Part shown: positions 1 through 8,633 of the stretch, piece by piece
Position numbering within the stretch: position 1 is the stretch's first letter
How the letters are laid out: the number at the start of each line of letters is the position of its first letter
From: Pirellulales bacterium
Lineage (GTDB): Bacteria > Planctomycetota > Planctomycetia > Pirellulales > Lacipirellulaceae
DNA: 33,435 nucleotides
Direction: 5' to 3'
NCBI GenBank assembly: GCA_028279215.1
Contig: JANQOF010000022.1
Location: 1 to 33,435, forward strand
Notes under the pieces: generated by a model
Seen by the model: the letters and a program-made list of their open reading frames with translations, nothing else
Database searches by the model: none
Told to the model about the DNA's origin: nothing
Translations under genes and position numbers: made by a program

Positions 1-99
1 CACCTAGAAAAACAGAAGAAAACGAACTTCGAAGGGATGGTGGGGGACGAATAAAGTCGTCTAGAATCGTTTTCTGGTATCGGGGACAAAATGGACTTT
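1..99 (+). repeat. Left copy of a 99-bp perfect inverted terminal repeat
   Basis: Positions 1-99 are the exact reverse complement of 33337-33435, and identity stops sharply at position 100 (a here, t in the other copy). The repeat contains two GGGGAC boxes (43-48 and 82-87). AAAGTC (53-58) can pair with GACTTT (94-99), enclosing a second hairpin, CTAGAA (61-66) with TTCTGG (72-77), which needs one G-U pair. It lies upstream of the AIM24-family gene and reads inward. It may be a dispersed genomic repeat at which the assembly broke. Confidence 0.95.
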
Positions 100-226
100 A
101 TCTCGGTGGGTAAGATTTGTGCGGGCGGAGCGAATTACCCGTGCTCGAATCTCGCGCGGACAACCCGCGTGACTAGGGGAGCTTGGAAGTTGTTCTACAA
201 GATGCGATCGGTTGGAGAACCTGCCC

Positions 227-1015
227 GTGCCTGAATGCCATGAAGTTGATTACCACGTGTTCGGCGACGACATGCAGTACGTCGAGGTGGAACTCGACCC
301 CGGCGAAACGGTGATTGCCGAGGCGGGGGCCATGAACTACGTGGAAGATGGAATTGTATTTGAGGCCTACATGGGCGATGGCACCAAGGCCGATCAGAGC
401 ATCTTTGGCAAGTTGATCGATGCCGGTAAGCGGACGCTCTCCGGCGAGTCGGTGTTTATGACGCACTTTACCAATCACGCCGATGGCAAACGGCGGGTCG
501 CGTTTGCAGCGCCGTTTCCCGGCAAGATCGTACCGCTCGACATGGAGAAGATCGGCGGCGTGCTGACTTGCCAGAAAGACGCCTTTCTGTGTGCTGCGTT
601 CGGAACGCGGATCGGCATCGCGTTTCAAAAACGGTTGGGCGCGGGATTCTTCGGCGGGGAGGGATTCATCCTGCAACGGCTTGAAGGCGACGGCCACGCA
701 TTCATTCACGCCAGCGGCGCGATCATCAAGAAGGTACTCAAAGGCGAGTCGCTACGCGTCGACACTGGCTGCATCGTGGCGTTTACCGAAGGCATTCACT
801 ACGACATTGAGCGAGCTGGCAGCTTGAAGAGCATGTTCTTCGGCGGCGAGGGGATATTCCTCGCCACGCTGAGTGGTAGCGGCACCGTGCTGCTGCAAAG
901 CCTGCCGTTCTCGCGTCTGGCCAACCGGGTACTGCAACATGCGCCATCGGCCGGCGGTTCGAGCCGCGGCGAAGGTTCAGTGCTCGGTGGATTGGGGAAC
1001 TTGTTTGGGGATTGA
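227..1015 (+). CDS. AIM24 / TIGR00266 family protein
   Basis: The 262-residue protein matches the AIM24 family (formerly DUF124). The recognisable parts are an N-terminal segment reading [20 protein letters not shown], the [13 protein letters not shown] stretch, and glycine-rich beta-strand repeats ending in a Gly/Ser-rich tail. Family members form a compact beta-sandwich, and their bacterial biochemical role is unknown. There is no signal peptide or membrane segment, so it is probably cytoplasmic. I chose GTG at 227 because GGAG lies 9 nt upstream. TTG at 212 would add five residues but has no ribosome binding site. The gene is separated by about 35 bp from the convergent ankyrin gene. Confidence 0.85.
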   Translation: MPECHEVDYHVFGDDMQYVEVELDPGETVIAEAGAMNYVEDGIVFEAYMGDGTKADQSIFGKLIDAGKRTLSGESVFMTHFTNHADGKRRVAFAAPFPGKIVPLDMEKIGGVLTCQKDAFLCAAFGTRIGIAFQKRLGAGFFGGEGFILQRLEGDGHAFIHASGAIIKKVLKGESLRVDTGCIVAFTEGIHYDIERAGSLKSMFFGGEGIFLATLSGSGTVLLQSLPFSRLANRVLQHAPSAGGSSRGEGSVLGGLGNLFGD

Positions 1016-1050
1016 GCGAGAGAGTGATTTGGGGAGGGGAACATCGTTAC

Positions 1051-2013
1051 TCACTCTTCGTCGTAGTCATACGATCCGTGCTCGCCGCCGTTTTCCTCCA
1101 GGAGGTCGTACACCTCGTCGCTCGCCCAGTCGAGTGGCGTGCTACCGTCGTTGTCTTCGTCGTTGACTTCGACGCCTTGGGCGACGAGCCACTTGGCGAC
1201 GTCGAGCGTATCGGCGCCGGCCGATACGTGTAGCGGCTGAGCACCGAGCACGTTCTTGGCGTCGAGCGACGCTCCTTGATCAACCAGCAACTCGGCAACA
1301 TCCACATGTCCACCACAACAAGCAAAGTGCAGCGGAGTGTTCTTCCACCCGTTGTTAGGTTGGTCGACATTCGCACCGTCGGCCAGCAGCTTCTTGACTT
1401 GCTCGATGTCGCCCAGTCCGCACGCGACGTGCAACGGCCAATCGCTAGTCAGACCTTTCTCTCGGAGTTTGTCGACAATGGCCTTCGACCCGTAACAGGC
1501 CGCTTCTTCCAGGCAGTTTCCGCCATACTTGTCGATGTGCTCAATGTCCGCACCATGTTGGATGAGCAAGTCGACGATGTCCGCGTCGCCCGCTTCGCAC
1601 GCGTTTTGCAACGCGCTCATCCCGTAGGTGAGTTCAACGGCATTTACGTCGGCGCCGTGGTCGATCAGCAACTTGGCGATCCGCTTGTTGTCCATCGAGC
1701 AAGCGGCCATCAGCGACGTGTAGCCTTCCTCGTCGGGCATGTTGACGTCGGCACCGTTCTCGATGAGCAGCTTGACTACGTAGTACCGATCGTCCCAGAT
1801 GGCCCACATCAGCGCGGGCGCGTCGTACACCAGCACGTTGGGCGACATTCCGTTGTCGAGCAAACGCCGCACCGCCGCGATGCTTCCAGAATCGATGGCC
1901 GTGGCCATCTCGTCGCCGGGGTCTTCAAGTTCAAAGTCATCCTGGCAGACTGCGGTTGCCGTATAGGTTGCGAACAACGCGAGCCAGACGATCGTCCATC
2001 GAAACTGTCGCAT
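1051..2013 (-). CDS. Secreted ankyrin-repeat protein
   Basis: The 320-residue protein begins with a signal peptide (MRQFRWTIVWLALFATYTAT..., cleavage probably near VCQ-DD). About seven to eight ankyrin repeats follow, recognisable from recurring LLxxGADVN and TPLHxAC motifs. The tail is acidic (DYDEE). Ankyrin repeats bind protein partners, and the export signal puts this one in the periplasm or outside the cell. The ATG at 2013 is preceded by GGAG with a 6-nt spacer. A GTG at 2052 would add 13 residues ahead of the signal peptide and is unlikely. The partner is unknown. It is convergent with the AIM24 gene and divergent from the NIF3 gene. Confidence 0.85.
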   Translation of the reverse strand: MRQFRWTIVWLALFATYTATAVCQDDFELEDPGDEMATAIDSGSIAAVRRLLDNGMSPNVLVYDAPALMWAIWDDRYYVVKLLIENGADVNMPDEEGYTSLMAACSMDNKRIAKLLIDHGADVNAVELTYGMSALQNACEAGDADIVDLLIQHGADIEHIDKYGGNCLEEAACYGSKAIVDKLREKGLTSDWPLHVACGLGDIEQVKKLLADGANVDQPNNGWKNTPLHFACCGGHVDVAELLVDQGASLDAKNVLGAQPLHVSAGADTLDVAKWLVAQGVEVNDEDNDGSTPLDWASDEVYDLLEENGGEHGSYDYDEE

Positions 2014-2120
2014 CGGATTCTCCACAAAGCGAAGCGTAAGCGGTACGTTCACGAGCTGGGAAGTCTGGCGTATGATAGCAGATTTGCCGAGCGAACCCTT
2101 GAGCAGTTTCGAAAATAAAC

Positions 2121-2924
2121 ATGACTACGATTGCCGATGTTGCCGCGTGGCTCGAAGCGTTTGCTCCGCCGACGCTAGCCGAAGATTGGGACAACGTGGG
2201 GCTAGTGGTAGGTGACGCGGGTCGGGCGGCCCGCCGCGTGATGACGTGCCTAACACTTAGTGAGGACGTCGCCGACGAGGCGATTGCCGGCGAGGCCGAT
2301 TTGGTGATTTCGCACCACCCGTTGCCGTTTCGCGCGCTTAAGCAACTCACGACCGACTCGCCCGAGGGACGCACGCTGTGGAAGCTGATTGGCGCAGGCG
2401 TTTCGGTTTATAGCCCGCACACGTCGCTCGACTCGGCCGAGGCGGGCATCAATCAGCAGTTGGCCGACGGGCTGAACGTGGTCGAAACCGTGGCGCTCGT
2501 GCCCGCCGATCCCTCCGATCCAGACTCTCCCTTAGGTGCGGGCCGATGCGGCGCCGTGCTCGAACCGACAACGCTCGCGCGGCTGGCCGCGAACACCAGT
2601 GAGCTACTATCGATCGATCACGTTCGCGTGGTGGGAGACGACGAGCAAGCCGTATCGCGGGTGGCGATTGCTTGTGGCAGCGGTGGTTCGCTGCTGGATG
2701 CCGCCATCGATCAGGGCGCCGACGCGCTGGTAGCCGGCGAGGCCACCTTCCACACGCTGTTGGCTGCCCGCGCGGCGGGCGTTGCGGTGGTGCTCGCGGG
2801 GCATTACGCGAGTGAGCGGTTTGCCTTGGAGCGGTTGGCCGAACAGCTCGCAAAAGAAGTACCCGATATGACGGTGTGGCCAAGCCGTGACGAACGCGAT
2901 CCAATTCGACTGGTACGCAAATAG
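2121..2924 (+). CDS. NIF3-family dinuclear metal-center protein
   Basis: The 267-residue protein is a full-length NIF3/YbgI (DUF34) family member. The visible metal-ligand set matches the family: the ISHHPLPF motif (H65, H66), YSPHTSLD (H100, D104), and the C-terminal GHYASE (H228, E232). The N-terminal LAEDWDNVGLVVGD motif is also typical. Homologues form hexameric toroids with two metal ions per subunit. Their enzymatic function is uncertain; GTP cyclohydrolase and hydrolase roles have been proposed. It has no signal peptide. The ATG at 2121 lies just after a short region shared with the divergent ankyrin gene. Confidence 0.93.
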   Translation: MTTIADVAAWLEAFAPPTLAEDWDNVGLVVGDAGRAARRVMTCLTLSEDVADEAIAGEADLVISHHPLPFRALKQLTTDSPEGRTLWKLIGAGVSVYSPHTSLDSAEAGINQQLADGLNVVETVALVPADPSDPDSPLGAGRCGAVLEPTTLARLAANTSELLSIDHVRVVGDDEQAVSRVAIACGSGGSLLDAAIDQGADALVAGEATFHTLLAARAAGVAVVLAGHYASERFALERLAEQLAKEVPDMTVWPSRDERDPIRLVRK

Positions 2925-3127
2925 TGCAATAAACAAAGGGGAAAATGTGCGACGGGTTTGCCTTGAGGCGTCGCGGGTCTAGAATGACTGGTCGCCCGAG
3001 CATCGTTCGCTCGAGCGCGTCGACGTGCCGAGCGAGGGTCACTCGGTCTTCTGGAAGGGATTTCGCATGGCGTTCCCACTTCGCCTGCTTCCTTCCCAGG
3101 TCCGTTCCAGCGAAATCGAGGGCTGTT
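2925..3127. other. 203-bp intergenic region upstream of the family 2 glycosyltransferase
   Basis: An open frame continues through this stretch into the glycosyltransferase, but its translation is arginine- and serine-rich and unlike protein. A 5-bp hairpin CCGAG/CTCGG lies near 3028-3046, too weak to be called a terminator. Otherwise nothing is recognised. Confidence 0.4.
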
Positions 3128-3922
3128 ATGTCTAAAGCATCCCGCTGCCTAACGGCGCTTCCCGTTTACAACGAAGCCAAGCACGTGTGCGCTGTGCTCG
3201 ACGAAGTGGTTCGCCACACATGCGACGTGTTGGTCGTCGACGACGGATCGGACGATGGTACGAGCGAACTGCTTGAAGATCGAGACGACATCATCGTCGT
3301 GCGCCATGCCGAAAACCGAGGGTACGGCGCGGCATTGGTCACCGCGTTCGACTATGCGGCAGCCAACGGTTACGAGCTGCTGGTGACTATCGACTGCGAT
3401 GGGCAGCACGAGCCGCAACGAATCAAGAATCTGGCGGCCGAGTGCAAGGGCGACGTCGACATCGTGTCGGGCAGCCGCTACCTCGACGCCCGCGACATTC
3501 AATCCGACGCGGCACCGGTCGATCGCCGATTGATTAACCGAACCATCACCCACGAATTGAACGAATGCCTGGGGCTTGGGCTGACCGACGCGTTTTGTGG
3601 ATTCAAGGCGTACCGTGTCGAGGCGCTCAAACATTTGGATTTGACCGATACTGGCTACGCGATGCCTCTAGAGCTATGGGTACAGGCGGCTTATCACGGT
3701 CTGCGAGTCACGGAGGTGGCGGTGCCGCTGATTTATCTCGATGAGAAACGAAGCTTCGGTGGAGCGCTCGACAACGCCGAGCAGCGGCTGGCGCACTATC
3801 GAGAAGTGATCCATCGGGCAATCGTTCGCATCCGCCAGGCAGGCCCAACCGGCGGTGCATCCGACTTCGACTTCGGCCCTTGCGGTTGCAAGCAGTACGT
3901 CGCACAGGTCGAGTCATGCTGA
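3128..3922 (+). CDS. Family 2 glycosyltransferase (dolichyl-phosphate mannosyltransferase-like)
   Basis: The 264-residue GT-A enzyme starts MSKASRCLTALPVYNEAKH, where PVYNE is the usual nucleotide-sugar binding opening. VVDDGSDDGT follows, and the metal-binding DxD lies in TIDCDGQHEP. The GSRY and DAFCGFKAYR motifs are typical of DPM1/GtrB-like enzymes that load a sugar onto a polyprenyl phosphate or a similar acceptor. There are no membrane segments, so the enzyme is probably cytosolic or peripheral. An upstream reading frame back to 2945 is low-complexity and not family-like, so the ATG at 3128 is preferred. The stop overlaps the next gene by 7 nt (ATGCTGA), which implies translational coupling. 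Confidence 0.9.
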   Translation: MSKASRCLTALPVYNEAKHVCAVLDEVVRHTCDVLVVDDGSDDGTSELLEDRDDIIVVRHAENRGYGAALVTAFDYAAANGYELLVTIDCDGQHEPQRIKNLAAECKGDVDIVSGSRYLDARDIQSDAAPVDRRLINRTITHELNECLGLGLTDAFCGFKAYRVEALKHLDLTDTGYAMPLELWVQAAYHGLRVTEVAVPLIYLDEKRSFGGALDNAEQRLAHYREVIHRAIVRIRQAGPTGGASDFDFGPCGCKQYVAQVESC

Positions 3923-5505
3923 GTGGGGCCGAGCAGCACTACCAGCGGTACAAAGCTCCGAGCGGCAACAATAGCGTGCTGATCGCGCCGCCGCTCGATA
4001 AGATCGAGGCACGCCAGCCGTGTGCCGGTGTTTCGCTGGCCTTTGGCGACGTTTTGCTGAGTCAGTTGCGCGCCAGTGCCCGCGCCGAGTTGCTCGCCGC
4101 GGCCAAAGATTATACCGCCAGCTACCGCGACCTGCCTGCGTTGCCTGATGCCGAAGCGGAAGTCTACCTGACGGGCCACCAAGCCGAACTGTTTCACCCG
4201 GGCGTGTGGTTCAAGAACTTCATGCTTAGCCAGGTAGCGGCCGATCGCGGCGCGGTGGGTATTCACTTGGTGATCGACACCGACGTGATGCACCGCCCGG
4301 GCATTCGAGTGCCGACAGGCACGGCAGAAGCGCCTCGTGTCGAAACGGTACCAGTCGACGCGATGGGCGACGCCATGCCGCTGGAGGAGCGGGGCGTGGT
4401 CGACCCGCAGGCGTTTACCTCGTTTGGCGAGCGCGCAACGCAAACCATCGCCCCGCTAGTCGACCGACCACTCGTTGGCGATTGGTGGTCCGATGTCGTC
4501 GAGGCGGAACGACGCACTGGCAAACTCGGCTTGGCGATTGCCCAAGCGCGTCATCGGCTCGAAGGCGAGTGGGCAGCGACTACGCTCGAGCTACCCATGA
4601 GCCAGGTGTGCAACCTATGGTCGTTTCGCCAGTTCGCGGCGGTACTGCTGCTCGATGCGCGCCGCGTGGTAGAGGCCTACAACCAATCGCTCGCAGCCTA
4701 TCGGCGTGCCCATCGCCTGCGTAGCGATGCCCAACCGATGCCCGACTTGCAAGCCGACTGCGAGTGGTGCGAAACGCCGTTCTGGGTCTGGACAGCCGAT
4801 AGTCCAACTCGCAAGCCCTTAATGGCGCGGCTCGACGTTTCCAAGCTGTCGCTTTCCGATCACGACGGTTGGCGATCCTGTGTTGATTTGCCCAGTCGCG
4901 ATTCGCACCACACGGTAGTCGAGTGGCTAGAGGATCTCGCCGCAGTCGGAGTGAAGATTCGTACGCGAGCACTGACCACCACGCTGTTTGCGCGAATGCT
5001 GCTTAGCGACTTGTTCATGCATGGAATTGGGGGTGCGAAGTACGACGAAGTGACCGACGACTTGGCGCGGCGATTGTGGGGATGCCCTCCGCCGCCGTAC
5101 GCTACGATATCGGCCACGATGCACTTGCCGATTCAGCACTCACACATTGACTCCGACGCGGCTCACACCATCCGTCGGCAGTTACGCCAGTGTGAATGGC
5201 ATCCGGAGCAGATGCTCGTCAGTCCTGGGTCACCCGCCGCCAAACAAGCCTTGACCGACAAGCAGAAGTGGATCCACACGGCAAAGACACCCGAGAACGC
5301 CAGGGTGCGCCATCAAGCGATCGAGGCCGCGAACCGGACACTTCGTGTAGCGGTCGAACCCGAGCGGCGCGCACTTGAGCAACAACAGCACCAATCAATC
5401 GTAGCGGCGCGAGCCGAAGTAATCATCGAATCGCGCGAGTACGCATTCTGCCTGTTCCCAGCGTCCGATCTACGCGAGCGGATGTGGCAGCTAGTGCAAA
5501 ACTAG
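3916..5505 (+). CDS. Conserved protein resembling BshC (putative cysteine ligase fold)
   Basis: The protein has 529 residues from the ATG at 3916, which overlaps the glycosyltransferase stop. I do not recognise it with certainty. The segment YLTGHQAELFHPGVWFKNF, followed about 20 residues later by HLVIDTDVMHRPGI, resembles the TGQQ...LF...K and following DxD-rich region of BshC, the last enzyme of bacillithiol synthesis (COG4365). A later segment, LLSDLFMHGIGGAKYDEVTD, sits where BshC has its conserved glycine-rich motif. The C-terminus is helical and charged, compatible with the BshC coiled coil. The resemblance is distant and no bshA or bshB is visible nearby, so a different ligase or a structural homologue is equally possible. 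Confidence 0.6.
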   Translation: MLSGAEQHYQRYKAPSGNNSVLIAPPLDKIEARQPCAGVSLAFGDVLLSQLRASARAELLAAAKDYTASYRDLPALPDAEAEVYLTGHQAELFHPGVWFKNFMLSQVAADRGAVGIHLVIDTDVMHRPGIRVPTGTAEAPRVETVPVDAMGDAMPLEERGVVDPQAFTSFGERATQTIAPLVDRPLVGDWWSDVVEAERRTGKLGLAIAQARHRLEGEWAATTLELPMSQVCNLWSFRQFAAVLLLDARRVVEAYNQSLAAYRRAHRLRSDAQPMPDLQADCEWCETPFWVWTADSPTRKPLMARLDVSKLSLSDHDGWRSCVDLPSRDSHHTVVEWLEDLAAVGVKIRTRALTTTLFARMLLSDLFMHGIGGAKYDEVTDDLARRLWGCPPPPYATISATMHLPIQHSHIDSDAAHTIRRQLRQCEWHPEQMLVSPGSPAAKQALTDKQKWIHTAKTPENARVRHQAIEAANRTLRVAVEPERRALEQQQHQSIVAARAEVIIESREYAFCLFPASDLRERMWQLVQN

Positions 5506-5633
5506 TAAACTTGCGAACCCGTCGGGCAATCATCCAAGATTTTGCGGAGTTAGCGAATGACTTTTATGCCACCAGGCACTTATACTGGCGGCCGGAGGTG
5601 AGGGTTGTTTGAAGTGCTTGGGGGAAGGCTGCG

Positions 5634-6824
5634 ATGCTGGTTCCGCTTTCGTGCGACGCGCCGATTTACCATTGGCCCGTGGCGACCGTTGGGCTTATTG
5701 TAACCAACGCGGTCGCGTTCATTTTAGTGGATGCTGTGATTGGCAACTCCGAAGAGATCGCCGAGGCTCTGACTCCTTGGCTACTGCTCGTGCATGGCGC
5801 AGGAATCCACCCCATCCAATGGGTGACAAGCATGTTCATGCATGCTGGGATCATGCACCTTATCGGAAACATGCTGTTTCTGTGGATCTTCGGCCTGGTT
5901 GTGGAAGGCAAAGTTGGTTGGTGGCGTTTCCTGGTGATCTATCTCGGCATCGGAATCGCCCAGAGTGCATTCGAACAAGTCGCCATGCTCGGCATGGAGG
6001 GTCCCAGTTACTCGCTGGGAGCTTCGTCAGCCATCTATGGAGTCATGGCCGTGGCGCTAGTTTGGGCACCGAAGAACGAGATCAACTGCTTTTACTGGTT
6101 TGCCATCTGGGCGATGGGAACGGTGGATGTACCAATTATGTTTTTCGTGCTGTTCTATTTGGTGTTCGATGTGTTCTTCATGACGCTCGAGTACGCAGCG
6201 ACCGGCAGTCTGATGAGCACCGGTTTCTTGCATATAACCGGTGCCTTGATCGGCGCGCCCGTCGGCCTGGTGATGATCAAACGCAAGATGGTCGACTGCG
6301 AGGGCTGGGACATCTTTCGTGTGTGGAACGACGACCTACCGACCACTGAGAAGGACTACGCAGAGATTGATAAACAAGTAAAGAAGAAAATCGAAGCCAA
6401 GAATGATAAGCACCTAGCGGCCGCTAAGCTGCAGTTTGACCAGTACATGGCTGACGGAAACGTGAGGGCGGCCGTGGCACTGTATGGCAAAATGCTTCAG
6501 GTGGGCGACGGCATGCAACTTGATCGCGACGACCTGGTCGCGGTCGTGAAAGGACTGCACGAGCGGCAAGAGTGGGGCGCTTCCGCGGCGTTCATGCACG
6601 AGTTAATCAGCCGCTTTCCCGACGGAGCTGATCCGGTGCGGATCAAGCTGGCACAAATTTGCGTAGTCGAACTGCAGAAGCCCGCCCGAGCTCTGGAACT
6701 ACTGGGTGAGGTCGATTTTGCGAAGCAATCAACCGAGAAGTTTGCACTCGCGAAGAAAATCGCCCGCCGCGCCAAACAAATGCAGGCAGAAGGTGTGTAT
6801 GAGTTGGACGACGAATCGCTATGA
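5634..6824 (+). CDS. Rhomboid-family intramembrane serine protease with C-terminal helical tail
   Basis: The 396-residue protein has an N-terminal rhomboid domain of six or more membrane helices (about residues 15-215). The catalytic serine is in GASSAIYG (S131), the conserved HLIGN motif gives H75 and N79, and the partner histidine is H200 in FLHITGALIG. The catalytic set is therefore complete. Residues 230-396 form a soluble helical region with paired-helix periodicity (for example AAVALYGKML and PARALELLGEVDF) that looks TPR-like and probably recruits substrates or partners in the cytoplasm. The ATG at 5634 directly precedes the first membrane helix. The gene is convergent with the coiled-coil gene, leaving only 11 bp between the stops. 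Confidence 0.9.
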   Translation: MLVPLSCDAPIYHWPVATVGLIVTNAVAFILVDAVIGNSEEIAEALTPWLLLVHGAGIHPIQWVTSMFMHAGIMHLIGNMLFLWIFGLVVEGKVGWWRFLVIYLGIGIAQSAFEQVAMLGMEGPSYSLGASSAIYGVMAVALVWAPKNEINCFYWFAIWAMGTVDVPIMFFVLFYLVFDVFFMTLEYAATGSLMSTGFLHITGALIGAPVGLVMIKRKMVDCEGWDIFRVWNDDLPTTEKDYAEIDKQVKKKIEAKNDKHLAAAKLQFDQYMADGNVRAAVALYGKMLQVGDGMQLDRDDLVAVVKGLHERQEWGASAAFMHELISRFPDGADPVRIKLAQICVVELQKPARALELLGEVDFAKQSTEKFALAKKIARRAKQMQAEGVYELDDESL

Positions 6825-6835
6825 AGCTCAAAGCG

Positions 6836-8524
6836 TTACTCAGGTTCGCAGCCTAGTGCGCCCCGGACGTCGTCTAGTTGTTCACGGAGTACAACCAGTT
6901 GTTTTTCGAGAGCTTTCTCATCGATGTCGACTCGCTTGATGATCTTCTCGCCACTGCTGACGATCGTCTTTGCCGACGTGCGAACTTCGTCGAGGTTGGC
7001 CGCGCGTTTTTCGATGTCGAGCATGGCTCGGTCGATCGCCTCGAAGTCGACCTGGCGTACGTCGCTCGCGCCGGCTTTGCGAACCGACAAGGCCCGGGCG
7101 GTAACCAGCGCGGCTTTGAGCCAGATGTCGGTTGCTGGATCCTCTGGATCCCAAACGCAGATGAGGTCGCTGCCGTAGTGTTGAAACGAATCGAGCCCCG
7201 CAGGAGCCAACCGCTTGGAGAACACGAATACACCGATACCCGCATCGCGATTCTTGCGAGCGATTTCGAGTTCCTTGCGCGCCGAAGCGAGGGTGTAACC
7301 GCTCTGCTGCTTGGCTTCGACGACAATTCGCTCGCCAGCCGCCACACAACTCGGACCCAACTCGACAACGCAATCGCCCTTCTTGGAATTCTTGATCCGT
7401 CCGGTTGTCGTACCTGTGGGAGTGGCAATGTCGCCGGAGTTTCGCGACTCACGGGCGATGTACTCAAACACAGCATCCTCAAACACCTCGCCATGCCGCG
7501 TAGAGCGCTCGGCTTCCTTGCGTGCGGTGGTGATCTCGGCCAAGGCGATGCGGACTTGTTGTTGGAACTCCGCGTTCTTCTTGTCGGCCTCTCCAAGCAA
7601 TTCGAGCAGTTCCTTTTTAAGCCGAGCAAGCGGCGAGCCATCGTCGTCCAATGTGAGGCTCTTGTTGATGGCGCTTTGCGTATCGGCGAGCATGCCTGTG
7701 AGTCTAGAGAACGCAGACTGTTCATTGTCGAGCGAGAACTCGCTGCTGATGGTGCGTTGAGCGCGGTCGACGTTGCTTACCAGGCGGCTGAGGGCCGAGT
7801 TTTCTTCGTCGAGCGAGAACTCTTTGACCACTTCGTCGATCTTGGCATTGAGGTCCTTGGTCAGATCCCCATGCTTGGTGGTGAGTTCGCGGACCAGTCG
7901 GGCCAGAGCGCCCTCTTGGTTGTCGAGCGAAAACTCGCGGAGCACTTGCTCGCTCTGCTTTGTGAGCTGACCCTCCAACGCTTGACGCAACGCAGCCAGC
8001 AGTCCTTCGGACTGGCTCGGATCAAGCATCTTCATCAGCGGGCTTTCGCGACCAACGTGCGTGAGCAGGGTGCGGGCGAGATTGGAGTTCTCGCCGTCGA
8101 TCTGCTGCTTCATCAATCGGGCCAACTCGCCATCGTGCTCGACGAGCCGCGCCACGCGCTCATTGAAACGCCCGTCCTTGGGGTCGAAGTAGTCTTTGAG
8201 CGTGTTGTTGAGCTGATCGCGCGTCGACTGCGTGTAATGGGTGAGTGTTTGCGACAATGTCGAGAGCAGTTGCGATGTTTCGCGACGCAGCAAATCGGCA
8301 TCCAGCCGAGTATTGGCGTGCCGCAGCGCCATCACTCCGATGCGCAAGGCGTCGAGGGCGTAGCTCTCGCGGGCGTCGACCTCGTCCTGCTCCAGGAGTG
8401 CTTCGATCACGTCGCGATCACGAACCACCAGTTCCAGCGGCAACTCGCTGGGCAGATCGTGCGCGGACTCCGACTTGGAGATGCGGAACAACAGCGGTTC
8501 GGATTCGACTGGCTTCGTTGCCAC
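6836..8524 (-). CDS. Coiled-coil protein with putative PD-(D/E)xK nuclease-like domain
   Basis: The protein has 562 residues from the GTG at 8524, chosen because AGGAG lies 7 nt upstream; GTG 8548 or ATG 8542 would add eight or six residues. The N-terminal 330 residues are helical. They contain four copies of a motif reading (E)FSLDxExSAxSRL at about 197, 235, 262 and 289. A mixed alpha/beta domain follows from about 340 to 480, with helix HGEVFEDAVFEYI, then GDCVVEL (D384), then IVVEAKQQ (E403, K405). This D...ExK order fits the PD-(D/E)xK superfamily. The C-terminus returns to coiled coil. Proteins with this motif are annotated as hypothetical as far as I know. A DNA-processing or RmuC-like role is inference only. 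Confidence 0.7.
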   Translation of the reverse strand: MATKPVESEPLLFRISKSESAHDLPSELPLELVVRDRDVIEALLEQDEVDARESYALDALRIGVMALRHANTRLDADLLRRETSQLLSTLSQTLTHYTQSTRDQLNNTLKDYFDPKDGRFNERVARLVEHDGELARLMKQQIDGENSNLARTLLTHVGRESPLMKMLDPSQSEGLLAALRQALEGQLTKQSEQVLREFSLDNQEGALARLVRELTTKHGDLTKDLNAKIDEVVKEFSLDEENSALSRLVSNVDRAQRTISSEFSLDNEQSAFSRLTGMLADTQSAINKSLTLDDDGSPLARLKKELLELLGEADKKNAEFQQQVRIALAEITTARKEAERSTRHGEVFEDAVFEYIARESRNSGDIATPTGTTTGRIKNSKKGDCVVELGPSCVAAGERIVVEAKQQSGYTLASARKELEIARKNRDAGIGVFVFSKRLAPAGLDSFQHYGSDLICVWDPEDPATDIWLKAALVTARALSVRKAGASDVRQVDFEAIDRAMLDIEKRAANLDEVRTSAKTIVSSGEKIIKRVDIDEKALEKQLVVLREQLDDVRGALGCEPE

Positions 8525-8633
8525 AACAGGTCTCCTATCCATGTCCACAAGGCCACGACGAGGTGTACATCCGTCAATATGGCCGATTCAGTCGCGATAG
8601 ACAACGGGCTTTCTCGAACTAATCGAAACTCTG

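Noticed and set aside
91-231. Short ORF starting MDFISVGK within and after the left repeat
   Set aside because: About 47 codons, no ribosome binding site, no protein-like composition, and it overlaps the AIM24-family start in another frame.
3916-5505. Firm assignment as bshC
   Set aside because: Only two short regions resemble BshC and the pathway partners are not in the window.
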